A stretch of 64,000 nucleotides of DNA from Clostridium_AD sp036569345 (GTDB taxonomy: Bacteria; Bacillota; Clostridia; Clostridiales; Clostridiaceae). The stretch is from contig NZ_DATCQT010000185.1 in assembly GCF_036569345.1 (NCBI RefSeq), positions 21,407 to 85,406 on the forward strand, written 5' to 3'. Position 1 is the stretch's first letter. Every line of letters begins with the position of its first letter. Of the stretch, positions 1-8,379 are shown piece by piece. The notes under the pieces are model-generated. The model was not told where the DNA came from and searched no databases. It worked only from the letters and a program-made list of their open reading frames with translations. The position numbers were made by a program, and so were the translations under genes.

Positions 1-1
1 T

Positions 2-796
2 AAAAGTAAAGGTTCAAAAATTAAACGAGACATAACTGAGTGGATAGCTGCGATATCAACTCATGATGGTATTATTAGTGCTCCCCTTTGGATTAAAGTT
101 CAACAAATATTAGATGAGAATAAAAACAAAGCTCCAAGGCTCGGAACTTCTGCTGCGGCACTGCTCACAGGGTTTTTAAAATGTTCCAAATGTGGTAAAA
201 GCATTATTGTAAAACATGGTCATATAAGTGCGATAACTAATAAGAAAATTCAATACTATGTCTGCAGTACTAAAGATTATTCAAGAGGGGAAAGATGTAA
301 TAATCCTAATATCCGAGTAGATGAGCTTGAAAAAATAGTTGTTGATAATTTAAAAAATATCACTATACAAAAAAGCATTTTATTAGATGAGTTAAATAAA
401 ATCAAAAGTGAACAATCTAAAAATAGTTTCATGTTATCTGAAATAGATGGTTTACCTAAATTAATAAATATAAAACAAAGTCAAATAGATATTCTTGTAA
501 ATCAATTATCTTTAAGCAACGAAATGTCCCAATATATAACACCTCAAATTTCTAAATTAGGAATTGAATTAGAGAAATTAACTATTAAATATGAAAATTT
601 AAAAGATATTTCTTATCAATACAAAGATGATAATTCGAATGTAAATAATTTTTTATATTCTTTAGATAACTTTTCATCAATAATAGATACCTTAAATTTT
701 AATAACAAACGTTTATTACTTAATACTGTTGTTAAGTCAATATATTGGGATGGTTATAAAGGTATTGTAAAAATTGATTTAGTGCGTTTAAAGTAA
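2..796 (+). CDS. Large serine recombinase, C-terminal part (5' end outside window)
   Basis: The reading frame is open from base 2 to a TAA at 794-796, about 264 residues, so the gene begins before the window. The visible part has the end of a Recombinase domain (residues around TEWIAAISTHDG), then a zinc-ribbon region with CSKCGKS followed by YYVCSTKDYSRGERC, then a Lys/Asn/Ile-rich coiled-coil tail. This is the layout of large serine integrases of phages and integrative elements, which join attP and attB sites. The catalytic N-terminal serine domain is not visible. The gene ends 13 bases before the end of a truncated opposing gene, as expected for an integrase at the edge of its own element. 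Phage, ICE or skin-like element cannot be told apart from this fragment. Confidence 0.85.
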   Translation, partial: KSKGSKIKRDITEWIAAISTHDGIISAPLWIKVQQILDENKNKAPRLGTSAAALLTGFLKCSKCGKSIIVKHGHISAITNKKIQYYVCSTKDYSRGERCNNPNIRVDELEKIVVDNLKNITIQKSILLDELNKIKSEQSKNSFMLSEIDGLPKLINIKQSQIDILVNQLSLSNEMSQYITPQISKLGIELEKLTIKYENLKDISYQYKDDNSNVNNFLYSLDNFSSIIDTLNFNNKRLLLNTVVKSIYWDGYKGIVKIDLVRLK

Positions 797-827
797 ACAC
801 TAAACTGCTTATCGCAGTTTAGTGTTT
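795..827 (+). terminator. Terminator of the recombinase gene
   Basis: A perfect 14-bp stem (795-808 with 814-827) and a 5-base loop start at the recombinase stop codon. The 3' side ends in GTTT. It also lies across the junction into the truncated minus-strand gene, whose reading frame ends inside it. Confidence 0.7.
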
Positions 828-880
828 CTAGAACAAAATTCACTTCCGACATCAATACAGTCGTATGGTTCATAACTCAT
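809..880 (-). pseudogene. 5' fragment of a gene interrupted by the integrated element
   Basis: On the minus strand a near-perfect ribosome site (TAGGAGG, 8 bases before the start) leads into an ATG at 880. The protein begins MSYEPYDCIDVGSEFC, then reads seven unrelated residues through the recombinase terminator and stops at 809. A strong start signal with only 23 codons says the gene is truncated. From memory, the N-terminus with CIDxGSExC resembles the cysteine-rich start of clostridial sulfide/dihydroorotate-dehydrogenase-like FAD/NAD-binding or related proteins, where a further Cys cluster follows. That identity is a weak inference. The rest of the gene should lie beyond the far end of the element. 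Confidence 0.55.
827..836. other. Putative attachment-site junction of an integrated element
   Basis: This is the inferred point where element DNA (recombinase plus terminator) meets host DNA (5' part of a minus-strand gene). The exact crossover bases cannot be fixed without the other end of the element or an uninterrupted relative. The placement rests on where the minus-strand protein stops looking like a real protein and enters the terminator hairpin. Confidence 0.45.
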
Positions 881-900
881 CAATATAACCTCCTAAAGTA

Positions 901-965
901 CTCTACTATTAAAATATTTAAAAAGGTTAAAATTGTTACAACTTAAATTGAGATAAATAGTAGAG
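901..965. repeat. Inverted repeat upstream of the truncated gene
   Basis: CTCTACTATT at 901-910 is repeated as its exact reverse complement at 956-965, separated by 45 bases. The copies lie between the dacF stop and the ribosome site of the truncated gene. It may be an operator or a weak stem. There is no T-run to make it a terminator. Confidence 0.35.
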
Positions 966-979
966 GCTTTGCTGTTTTT

Positions 980-2110
980 TTATTTATTGAGAATTATTAA
1001 GTTCTTTATCTTATCCAAATTTTGTTTAAAATTGCTTTTCTTTTTCACTTCATTTTTGCTTACTAGAGCTTGTGTATAAAGGAGTTTATTATTTGCATAG
1101 ATTTCTATCCTACCAACATTTTGTCCTGCTTGTATCGGTGTATATACTTTATATAGGGGCTTTTTAATTTTAAATTCAATTTTCTCATCTTCTTTTACCG
1201 GAATTATAATATCTTTATTACTTACTAATTGTAAATCATCAATTCCATTTTCTACACTAAGGCGCGCTAAAACATTATCTTTATTGATTATCTTTTTATA
1301 TTGATAATTTTTTTCTATATAATTATTTATTTTTTCAGTTTCTTTCCACCTAGGTGTACAATTTAGTGTAACTATTATGATATCTCTATTTTGAATTTTA
1401 ACAGAAGTTACTAAACATTTACCTGCTTTTCCAGTAAATCCAGTTTTTACTCCAGTAGCATTTGGTAAAAGATATAGAATCTTATTTATATTGTGATAAC
1501 TTCTAGTAAAGTTATACTCTTTAGCATCAATATCTTTAGAACTTACTATATCATTAAAAAATTTAATTTCTTTTGCTTTTGAAGTAATTAAAGCTAAATC
1601 ATATGCTGTAGAATAATGATTGCTACTATCTAGTCCATGAGGTGATTCAAAATTGCTATTTAATAAGCCAATTTCTAATGCATATTCATTCATAAGCTTT
1701 AAAAACTCATCAACACTTCCACTTATTCCTTCTGCAATTGCAATTGAAGCATCATTTCCTGACCTTAACAATAGTCCATATAATAACTCTTTTAAAGTTA
1801 TTTCTTCCCCTTCCTTTAACCCAATTTCAGAACCGCGTATAGAAGCAGCCTTTTTTGATATAATTATTTTCTTGTTTAAATCTCCACATTTAATTGCTAC
1901 TAAGGCAGTTATTATTTTTGTAGTACTTGCAATTTCAATTGGAGTGTATGCATTTTTTTCATATAAAACACGTTTTGAATCACAATCTAATGCTATAGCA
2001 CTAATAGCATTAACATTTATATCTGTAGCATAGACATTTTGAATTAAAGTTGTAGATAAAAGAAACAATCCCAAAAACAATGATAAATATACTTTAAATT
2101 TCCTTTTCAT
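980..2110 (-). CDS. dacF: D-alanyl-D-alanine carboxypeptidase (DacF type)
   Basis: This is a low-molecular-weight penicillin-binding protein of the S11 family, which trims the terminal D-Ala from peptidoglycan stem peptides outside the membrane. A signal peptide covers residues 1-28 and ends in VYA. The active-site motifs are STTK (Ser62, Lys65), SGN (117-119) and KTG (222-224), followed by a beta-rich C-terminal domain with a PBP5_C-like region. At 376 residues the length is normal. A ribosome site AGAGGTGAAATT precedes the ATG. In Bacillus, dacF is a forespore gene with a role in cortex structure. The second copy at 4953-6134 suggests one vegetative and one sporulation enzyme. Which is which cannot be told from sequence alone. 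Confidence 0.9.
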   Translation of the reverse strand: MKRKFKVYLSLFLGLFLLSTTLIQNVYATDINVNAISAIALDCDSKRVLYEKNAYTPIEIASTTKIITALVAIKCGDLNKKIIISKKAASIRGSEIGLKEGEEITLKELLYGLLLRSGNDASIAIAEGISGSVDEFLKLMNEYALEIGLLNSNFESPHGLDSSNHYSTAYDLALITSKAKEIKFFNDIVSSKDIDAKEYNFTRSYHNINKILYLLPNATGVKTGFTGKAGKCLVTSVKIQNRDIIIVTLNCTPRWKETEKINNYIEKNYQYKKIINKDNVLARLSVENGIDDLQLVSNKDIIIPVKEDEKIEFKIKKPLYKVYTPIQAGQNVGRIEIYANNKLLYTQALVSKNEVKKKSNFKQNLDKIKNLIILNK

Positions 2111-2185
2111 AATTTCACCTCTTTTAGATTTTAATATATTTTAAAAATTTAAATACTTATAGATAATGTAAATTACAATACCTTA

Positions 2186-2215
2186 TTGATATTTTTATAT
2201 GATTTTGGGTATAAT
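2186..2215 (+). promoter_or_regulatory. Sigma-A-like promoter for the ytfI-ytfJ pair
   Basis: TTGATA at 2186-2191 and TATAAT at 2210-2215 are 18 bases apart, upstream of a CGGAGG ribosome site at 2235. A forespore sigma site would also be expected for a YtfJ operon, but I could not define one. Confidence 0.5.
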
Positions 2216-2245
2216 ACCAGTTATTGAATAAAATCGGAGGTTACG

Positions 2246-2842
2246 ATGCTTAAATATACAATAGTATTCATTTTAGTGATAACAGTTATATTATTTCCAA
2301 TCCCTTTAAAAATAACTCTTAAATATATAAACAAAGTTTTGGAAATTTACATATATAATAAAGGATTTATGGTAAAAAGCCCTTTGAAAAAAACTATAAA
2401 AAACACTACAAAAGGTGTTTCAATAGATCCTTCAAAAGGAAACAAAATAGAAACTTTCTTGAGATCTTTAAATCTAAGTGATATAAAATTGATTATTCAT
2501 CAAACTAAAAGCTTAAAGTTTAAGTCTACTTTCTCTTTAAATACTAAAATAGAATATGGATTAGATGATGCTGCTATGGTAGCTATCTTATATGGTTTAA
2601 TTCATTCCACTTATAGTCTTTTGTATTTGATGTTAAAGAGTTTTGTAAAAGTTAAAGAGATAGATTTTAAAGTTATTCCTCATTTTGAAGAAAATGATTT
2701 ATATATGGAAATTTCAAGTATAATTTATATCAATTTAGCAAAAGTTATTTATATGGCATTTAAGATGTTACCTTGCCTTGTAAAAATAAAACACAACAAA
2801 TTTAATATTAAAAATTATAAAGGAGGAGATATACATGGATAA
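2246..2842 (+). CDS. ytfI: DUF2953 protein (YtfI homologue)
   Basis: This 198-residue protein has an N-terminal hydrophobic segment (residues 3-20) and a second hydrophobic stretch near 110-135. It is rich in Lys and Ile and has no catalytic motif I recognise. It sits directly before a YtfJ homologue and overlaps it by 8 bases, the arrangement of ytfI-ytfJ in spore formers. The family is DUF2953, a membrane protein of unknown function associated with sporulation. ATG at 2246 follows a CGGAGG ribosome site. Confidence 0.75.
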   Translation: MLKYTIVFILVITVILFPIPLKITLKYINKVLEIYIYNKGFMVKSPLKKTIKNTTKGVSIDPSKGNKIETFLRSLNLSDIKLIIHQTKSLKFKSTFSLNTKIEYGLDDAAMVAILYGLIHSTYSLLYLMLKSFVKVKEIDFKVIPHFEENDLYMEISSIIYINLAKVIYMAFKMLPCLVKIKHNKFNIKNYKGGDIHG

Positions 2843-3257
2843 TCATCCAATTGAAAACTTAATGAGGAGTACCATGGAAAATATAAAAGATATGATAGAC
2901 GTAAACACCATTGTAGGGGATCCTATAAAATCACAAGATGGTACTACAATTATTCCTATTTCAAAAGTATGTTTTGGTTTTGCATCAGGAGGAAGCGAAT
3001 TCAATAACATTAAAGATTCAGATTTAACTACTAAATATCCTTTTGGTGGTGGTTCTGGTGCTGGAGTCACTGTTAAACCTGTTGCATTTTTAGTTGTTAA
3101 AAATGATTCTATAAGACTACTATCTGTAGATCAACAAAATACATATGATAAAATCGTTGATGCTGTACCACAGGTAATAGATATTATTAAGGGTATGTTT
3201 AAAGATAAAACTGACAAAGATACAGAGCCTAGTGATAAAGAAAATTCAGATAAATAA
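2835..3257 (+). CDS. ytfJ: Sporulation protein YtfJ (GerW family)
   Basis: This 140-residue protein starts MDNHPIENLMRSTMENIKDM and has the conserved core VGDPIKSQDGTTIIPISKV, followed by a glycine-rich loop around FGGGSGAGVTVKPVAFLVV, typical of GerW/YtfJ. The C-terminal 30 residues are charged and probably disordered. In Bacillus the family is forespore-made and needed for normal germination. Its start overlaps ytfI by 8 bases behind AAGGAGGAG. Transcription ends at the palindrome at 3301-3352. Confidence 0.85.
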   Translation: MDNHPIENLMRSTMENIKDMIDVNTIVGDPIKSQDGTTIIPISKVCFGFASGGSEFNNIKDSDLTTKYPFGGGSGAGVTVKPVAFLVVKNDSIRLLSVDQQNTYDKIVDAVPQVIDIIKGMFKDKTDKDTEPSDKENSDK

Positions 3258-3300
3258 TTGCTTTTAATTATTAAATATAAAACTTTTGATATTTAAAATA

Positions 3301-3352
3301 ATAACTCCACTATAATAAATTTTAAGTAAAAAATTTATTATAGTGGAGTTAT
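3301..3352. terminator. Bidirectional terminator between ytfJ and scpB
   Basis: A perfect 22-bp stem (3301-3322 with 3331-3352) with an 8-base loop lies between two converging genes. A/T-rich flanks on both sides suit termination in both directions. Confidence 0.8.
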
Positions 3353-3381
3353 TAACTATATACAAATCATCTTCCAAAAGT

Positions 3382-3981
3382 CTATTCAAAATGATCTAGA
3401 TCAGTATTCGGCCTCAGATTGTCTTTATTAACATCTTCTAAATGCGGCATTTCATCTAGACTATGAAAATCGAAATGTTTAAGAAATTCATCCGTAGTTA
3501 CATAAATAATTGGTCTCCCAGGAACATTTTTTCTTCCACTTTCCTTGATTAATTTTTTTTCTGATAAGGTATAAACAGCTCTATCACTCTTGACCCCTCT
3601 TATCATCTCAATTTCCACTCTCGTGATTGGTTGTTTATATGCAATTATTGCTAAAGTTTCAAGTGAAGCTTGGGATAAAGATTGCCTAATATTTGTCTTT
3701 AATAGTTTTTGAACATACTCACTATTACAGGATTTTGTAACAAATTGATATTCATTATTAGTGACTAAAATCCTAATACCTCTGCTTTCTTCTTCATATT
3801 TCAATCTTAATTCATTTAATAGCTCTCTTGTAAAATTAGTGCTGCATTCTAATATACTTGCCATTTCATTTAGCTTTAATGATTCTCCCGCAACAAACAA
3901 CAATGATTCAATAATAGAGAAATATATGGATTTAGTAGAATTCTTTTCACTCTCTAATCTTTTAACATTAAATTCATTCAT
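3382..3981 (-). CDS. scpB: Segregation and condensation protein B
   Basis: ScpB is the winged-helix kite subunit of the bacterial SMC condensin, which binds ScpA and compacts the chromosome. The 199-residue protein has the two winged-helix domains, including the conserved TLAIIAYKQPITRVEIEMIRG and the RGVKSDRAVYTLSEKKLI region (residues about 115-160), and an acidic C-terminus. It follows scpA by one base, so the pair is translationally linked. The ribosome site is AGAAAGGG inside the end of scpA. Confidence 0.92.
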   Translation of the reverse strand: MNEFNVKRLESEKNSTKSIYFSIIESLLFVAGESLKLNEMASILECSTNFTRELLNELRLKYEEESRGIRILVTNNEYQFVTKSCNSEYVQKLLKTNIRQSLSQASLETLAIIAYKQPITRVEIEMIRGVKSDRAVYTLSEKKLIKESGRKNVPGRPIIYVTTDEFLKHFDFHSLDEMPHLEDVNKDNLRPNTDLDHFE

Positions 3982-3982
3982 A

Positions 3983-4723
3983 TTAAATTACCCTTTCTAA
4001 ATATATATCTTTAAAATTACTTTCTTGAATTACCCTAACACTTTTAATTTTAATTAGCTCTAGTAATGCTAAAAAAGTAACGATAATTTCCAATTTTGAT
4101 GAATAACCATAAATAAATTTGGTAAAATGAATTTTCCCAAAATAATCAAGTTTTTCTTTCAATTCTTCCATTTTATCTTCTATTTTATATTCATCTATTA
4201 GTATTTTTTTAGTGATAACATTATCCGTATCCATTTTATTTATATATTCTAACATTAAATCATTGTAATAATTATATAAATCCAAAATCGTAACATTCCT
4301 TAGGAAATCTATTTCTTTATTAGTTTCATTGTTTTCTTCGATTATTTCGGGCTTTTTACTAATCATTATACCAGTGTCCTGTTCCATAATTTTTAGGCTT
4401 TCTGCAATAACTTTGTATTTTCTATACTCTATTAATTTATTTAGTAATTCCTTTTCAACATCATTTTCTTCATCCTCGCTAAGTTCTTCTTTATTTTTAG
4501 GCAATAAGTATTTGGATTTTATCTCAATTAATGTTGCAGCAATAACAATAAATTCTGATGTCACCTCTAAATCCATTTCCTTCATGCTTTTGAGATACTG
4601 CATATACTGATTTGTTATTTCAACAATGTTTATATCATAGATATTCATTTCATTTTTCTTAATAAGATGTAATAACAAGTCAAATGGGCCTTCAAAATTA
4701 GTTACTTTTATACTTAATGGCAT
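3983..4723 (-). CDS. scpA: Segregation and condensation protein A
   Basis: ScpA is the kleisin that bridges the heads of the SMC dimer. The signature FEGPFDLLLHLIKKNEMNIY is at the N-terminus, the helical acidic middle follows, and a C-terminal winged helix (ALLELIKIKSVRVIQ) binds the SMC head. I start it at the ATG at 4723, eight bases after AGGAGA. A GTG two codons upstream is too near the ribosome site. It forms an scpA-scpB operon. The length of 246 residues is typical. Confidence 0.92.
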   Translation of the reverse strand: MPLSIKVTNFEGPFDLLLHLIKKNEMNIYDINIVEITNQYMQYLKSMKEMDLEVTSEFIVIAATLIEIKSKYLLPKNKEELSEDEENDVEKELLNKLIEYRKYKVIAESLKIMEQDTGIMISKKPEIIEENNETNKEIDFLRNVTILDLYNYYNDLMLEYINKMDTDNVITKKILIDEYKIEDKMEELKEKLDYFGKIHFTKFIYGYSSKLEIIVTFLALLELIKIKSVRVIQESNFKDIYLERVI

Positions 4724-4911
4724 GTACACTCTCTCCTAAATAAATAATTAATTATAAAGAAATATTTAATTTACTTTTATTTCTCTATATCAAGTTTATT
4801 TTAATTATAATGCATCTTGGAAAGAATAACTAGTATCTTGTTATAATCTAAATTTCAATATTAATATAAAAACAATTTATCTTTATTAAAGGATAATAAA
4901 TTATAAAAATT

Positions 4912-4944
4912 TAGCTTCTAAGCAAGTTTTTTGCCCAGAAGCTA
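4912..4944 (-). terminator. Terminator of the second carboxypeptidase gene
   Basis: The stem TAGCTTCT/AGAAGCTA (4912-4919 with 4937-4944) has extra pairing inside and is followed on the minus strand by an AAATTTTT tract. Confidence 0.7.
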
Positions 4945-4952
4945 TAATTTTA

Positions 4953-6134
4953 TTAAATTGATTTATCAAATAAGTCTAAAAAATTACTTTTAATATTATC
5001 CCATAATCTAGATTTTTTAATATCTCTATCGCTATAGATATTAATTTTACCGCTTAAATTATTGTCAATATATATTTCACAAATTCCAATTACTGCATCC
5101 TTTTTATATTCTTTAAGCCCTTCATTTATAACAAACTTCTTAGTAATTATATTTTTCTTACCTCTCTCAAGTGTTATGAGAAAATCCTTTTGTGCTTTGG
5201 CCATTAGGAACTTATCACCTTTTTTATTTAAAGTTACTTTTTCTAAGTCTTGATCTTTTGTTATAACTTTTTTAGTTTCAAATTTAGAAAATCCATAATT
5301 CATTAACATACTTGCATCACTATTTCTTATTTTATAAGTAGGGGCACCCATAATTATTGCAAGCATTCTTACATTGCTTCTGATTGCAGTAGCTGATATA
5401 CAATATTTAGCCTCGTCTGTAAATCCAGTTTTAAGCCCATCACACCCATTAAAAAACCTAACAAGCTTATTATGATTTACAAGACCAATTGGTGACTTTC
5501 TACCTTCAGAGATAGTTTCCATATAGGTTCCAGAATATTTTAATATTTTAGAATGTTTTAATAACTCTCTAGACATAATTGAAATATCATATGCAGTTGT
5601 AAAATGTCCATCTGCAGGTAACCCAGTACAATTTTTAAAACTAGTATCTTTCATATTAAGACTTTTTGCCTTTTCATTCATCATATTTACAAAAGCACTT
5701 TCGCTACCTCCTAAATACTCTGCCATTGCCACTGCTGCATCATTTCCTGATGCGATGGCAATACCTTTTAAAATTTCTTCCACCGTTCTTATTTCGCCAG
5801 TATCAAGTATCATACTGCTTCCACCCATCTTTTTAGAGTTTTCACTTATAGTCATTTTGTCTTGTAATTTAATCTTACCTGAATCTATTGCCTCCATAGC
5901 CAGTAACATAGTCATTATTTTAGTTACTGATGCAGGTGCGAATTTTTCATGAGAATTTTTCTCATATATTATTTTTCCACTAGATGGTTCCATTAATAGT
6001 GCTGAACTTGCTTGCACTACAATTCCCTTAGTATCCTTATTTTCTCCTACTGCCATAGCTGATATACCAAAAAGCTGTGTTGTAAAAATTAATGATAAAA
6101 TTAAACATAATACATTTTTAAAGCTCGTTCTCAT
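4953..6134 (-). CDS. D-alanyl-D-alanine carboxypeptidase (DacB/DacA type)
   Basis: This is a second S11 family carboxypeptidase that removes terminal D-Ala from muropeptides at the outer face of the membrane. A signal peptide covers residues 1-29. The motifs are SVTK (Ser69, Lys72), SGN (129-131) and KTG (235-237), followed by a C-terminal beta domain. I start at the ATG at 6134, which has GAGGAGG six bases upstream. An upstream in-frame ATG touches the ribosome site. Similarity to the gene at 980-2110 is clear but not close, so they are old paralogues. It has its own terminator. Confidence 0.9.
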   Translation of the reverse strand: MRTSFKNVLCLILSLIFTTQLFGISAMAVGENKDTKGIVVQASSALLMEPSSGKIIYEKNSHEKFAPASVTKIMTMLLAMEAIDSGKIKLQDKMTISENSKKMGGSSMILDTGEIRTVEEILKGIAIASGNDAAVAMAEYLGGSESAFVNMMNEKAKSLNMKDTSFKNCTGLPADGHFTTAYDISIMSRELLKHSKILKYSGTYMETISEGRKSPIGLVNHNKLVRFFNGCDGLKTGFTDEAKYCISATAIRSNVRMLAIIMGAPTYKIRNSDASMLMNYGFSKFETKKVITKDQDLEKVTLNKKGDKFLMAKAQKDFLITLERGKKNIITKKFVINEGLKEYKKDAVIGICEIYIDNNLSGKINIYSDRDIKKSRLWDNIKSNFLDLFDKSI

Positions 6135-6285
6135 ATGCATCCTCCTCGAATTCCTTTCCGCTAGATAACAATTTTAAAATGCCATCTGCTCTATTCAAAA
6201 TTTATAACATTATTTTTACCAATTTACATTGATATTATCACTATTTATTTGTAATAAATTAAAAATATTATTTTAACTGTAAAAC

Positions 6286-6317
6286 AAAAAAAATCCACCT
6301 TCATAATAAATGAAAGC
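6286..6317 (-). terminator. Terminator downstream of the tyrosine recombinase gene
   Basis: The minus strand reads a short CTTTCAT/ATGAAGG stem (6298-6304 with 6310-6316), followed a few bases later by eight T's. It is weak in stem length but has a good T-run. Confidence 0.55.
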
Positions 6318-6342
6318 GAATTCTTATTTCTAATCATAATCT

Positions 6343-7221
6343 TTATGCTCTAGGATGAGTGTTCTTATAAATCTCTGCCAATTTACTCTTTTTAACTATT
6401 GTTGTATAAACCTGAGTCGTAGACATACTATTATGACCTAAAAGTTCTTGAACTGAAGTTATACCAGCACCATTTTGCAATAAATGAACAGCAAATGAGT
6501 GCCTTATTGTATAAGAATTTATTGTTTTTTTTATGTTTGTGTTTTTAGCATACTCTTTAATTATTTTCCAAAACCCTTGCCTTGTCATCTTGTTACCCTT
6601 TATATTTAAGAATAGTAAATTCAAATTATTAAAATTCATTTTAAATCGAATCTTCAAATATAAAGATAGACACCTAACTGCATGAGAACCTATAGGAATT
6701 ATTCTTTCATTTTTCTTACCATTATTGCAACTTATGTATAACAATTCTAAATTAATATCATATATTGTTAAACTTAAAAGTTCTGAAACCTTTATACCTG
6801 TTGCATACATCAATTCTAGCATTGCTTTATCTCTAGACCCCTTTACCGTTAATTCCTGTGGTTGATTTAATAATTCATCTATTTCCTCTATAGTAAGAAT
6901 TTGGGGTACATTCCTTTTAATTTTAGGAATAGAAAAATATGCTGTAGGATCATATTGTGCATAATCATTTTCAATAAGATATTTATAGTAATTTCTGATA
7001 GAAACTATACTTCTCGCAATAGAACTATTTGCGCGACCCTCTTTTTTAAGATGCTCAGAATATGCCATTATTGTTATGTTATCAATAATTTCTATAGTTT
7101 CATTTTTATTTTCTGAGAATTCTATAAATCGTTTAACATCCCTAGTGTAAGCTTCTACAGTGTTTTTAGTTAAATTCTTATTTTTTAAATTTTCAATATA
7201 GTTTATCAATAAATTTTTCAT
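6343..7221 (-). CDS. Tyrosine recombinase XerC/XerD-like, first catalytic Arg replaced by Lys
   Basis: The 292-residue protein has the N-terminal SAM-like core-binding domain (residues 1-90) and the C-terminal catalytic domain. Conserved catalytic parts are HxxR in YTIRHSFAVHLL, the GHNSMSTTQVYT box and its tyrosine. The first catalytic arginine, in the family motif TGxRVSEL, reads TGIKVSEL here with Lys144 coded AAG. The family resolves chromosome dimers at dif, and the gene sits next to spoIIM as xerD does in related genomes. Such an Arg-to-Lys change usually lowers or removes recombinase activity, so it may be inactive or specialised. The ATG follows GGGAGAAAATT. Confidence 0.85.
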   Translation of the reverse strand: MKNLLINYIENLKNKNLTKNTVEAYTRDVKRFIEFSENKNETIEIIDNITIMAYSEHLKKEGRANSSIARSIVSIRNYYKYLIENDYAQYDPTAYFSIPKIKRNVPQILTIEEIDELLNQPQELTVKGSRDKAMLELMYATGIKVSELLSLTIYDINLELLYISCNNGKKNERIIPIGSHAVRCLSLYLKIRFKMNFNNLNLLFLNIKGNKMTRQGFWKIIKEYAKNTNIKKTINSYTIRHSFAVHLLQNGAGITSVQELLGHNSMSTTQVYTTIVKKSKLAEIYKNTHPRA

Positions 7222-7265
7222 AATTTTCTCCCATATTTTAGAGAATATTTATATTTATATTAAGG

Positions 7266-7493
7266 TTAGACTTTAAAAAATAAATAAAATGTAAGAATAT
7301 AATTATAAACTAATTTGTAATTATTATCAACTAATTTGTATACAACAACACTGTTTTTGTAAACATTTGTATTATTAATTAAATTGTGCAGCATATAATC
7401 TACAGCTTTGGGCATAAAAATCCCAATTATTAATAAAATAATGAAACATTTTATTGTTAACATAACAAAATGCAATAAATCTTTATGCTTCAC
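7266..7493 (-). CDS. Small membrane protein of unknown function, coupled to spoIIM
   Basis: This 75-residue frame starts with GTG at 7493 and overlaps the spoIIM stop in the sequence GTGA, a classic translational coupling. It has one clear membrane helix (residues 9-28, ending FMPKAVDYML) and an aromatic, Asn-rich tail. I do not recognise it. The coupling argues that it is real, although the composition is extremely AT-rich and it could be a chance frame. Confidence 0.5.
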   Translation of the reverse strand: MKHKDLLHFVMLTIKCFIILLIIGIFMPKAVDYMLHNLINNTNVYKNSVVVYKLVDNNYKLVYNYILTFYLFFKV

Positions 7494-8140
7494 TTAACTA
7501 CACTTCCCAAATTATTAATAAGATTTTTAACAAAATATGGTGCAATATATGATTCTATAACTATTCCTATAAAAAGGAAAATTATTAATACAATAAAGAT
7601 TACGCTATAATATATTAACCTACTTGATAGACTACTTGTCCATTGTTTATTAAACTTATTTTTAAGTAGCATTATAGAAAATTCCATTGATACTACTGAT
7701 GCAAAAATAATGCACGGAATATAAATTATATTTTGAGGCAATACCCCTAGTATTGCAATTCCAATACCACTCTTTCCGAGCCCACTAATCATAAAACTAA
7801 AAGTAAACCCAACAGTAAATCCTTTTAATAAATCAATTATTAAAATTACTGGTATTCCGACAATAGTTAAGCCTAAAAACCAAAGAAAAATAATCACAGG
7901 GAGATTATTTTTAATAGATTGTAAAAATATTAATTTATAACTAATCCCACTAGTGTTTGTTGGATCAATAAAATTCGTCAAGTAATTCACTAAATCATTT
8001 CGTTCAAATTCCCCCATGTATTTAACGCTATAGATACCTAAAATTATACCTGTAAATACACAAAGAATGCTTATAATATACAACCAAAAATTCTTTTGTA
8101 TATGTTTGTTTATATTACTTACTAATGTATTAGATGACAT
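7490..8140 (-). CDS. spoIIM: Stage II sporulation protein M
   Basis: SpoIIM works with SpoIID and SpoIIP to remodel septal peptidoglycan and drive engulfment by the mother cell. This 216-residue protein has five hydrophobic segments, starting at residues 17-38, and the SpoIIM (DUF95) pattern with conserved small residues in FLWFLGLTIVGIPVILIIDL and FTVGFTFSFMISGLG. It lies between xerD-like and spo0A genes, a usual clostridial position. A GGGGG ribosome site precedes the ATG. In Bacillus it is made under sigma-E. I saw no clear sigma-E site here. Confidence 0.88.
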   Translation of the reverse strand: MSSNTLVSNINKHIQKNFWLYIISILCVFTGIILGIYSVKYMGEFERNDLVNYLTNFIDPTNTSGISYKLIFLQSIKNNLPVIIFLWFLGLTIVGIPVILIIDLLKGFTVGFTFSFMISGLGKSGIGIAILGVLPQNIIYIPCIIFASVVSMEFSIMLLKNKFNKQWTSSLSSRLIYYSVIFIVLIIFLFIGIVIESYIAPYFVKNLINNLGSVVK

Positions 8141-8334
8141 AAATTTTTCCCCCTTTGTTTATTATTTTATTTACTTAGTATCTACTCATAATATGTTGTT
8201 AAAATTATTCACGTTATTTTGTATATGAATATTATAACTTAGTTCATATTTATGATAGTAAAGAGGGTTATATGCATACTTAATTTAACATTAGTAATAA
8301 CATAGTTTTTTATACTTCATATTTCCTTATTAAA

Positions 8335-8375
8335 ATAATATAACCTATACAAATAAATTGTATAGGTTATATTAT
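8335..8375 (-). terminator. Terminator of spo0A
   Basis: A perfect 18-bp stem (8335-8352 with 8358-8375) with a five-base loop starts five bases after the spo0A stop. Confidence 0.8.
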
Positions 8376-8379
8376 TTAA

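Noticed and set aside
901..965. Terminator of dacF
   Set aside because: The inverted repeat has a 45-base loop and no T-run, so I list it only as a repeat.
980..6134. Two carboxypeptidases as one duplicated gene
   Set aside because: Both have complete active-site motifs and different signal peptides and termini, so they are distinct functional paralogues.
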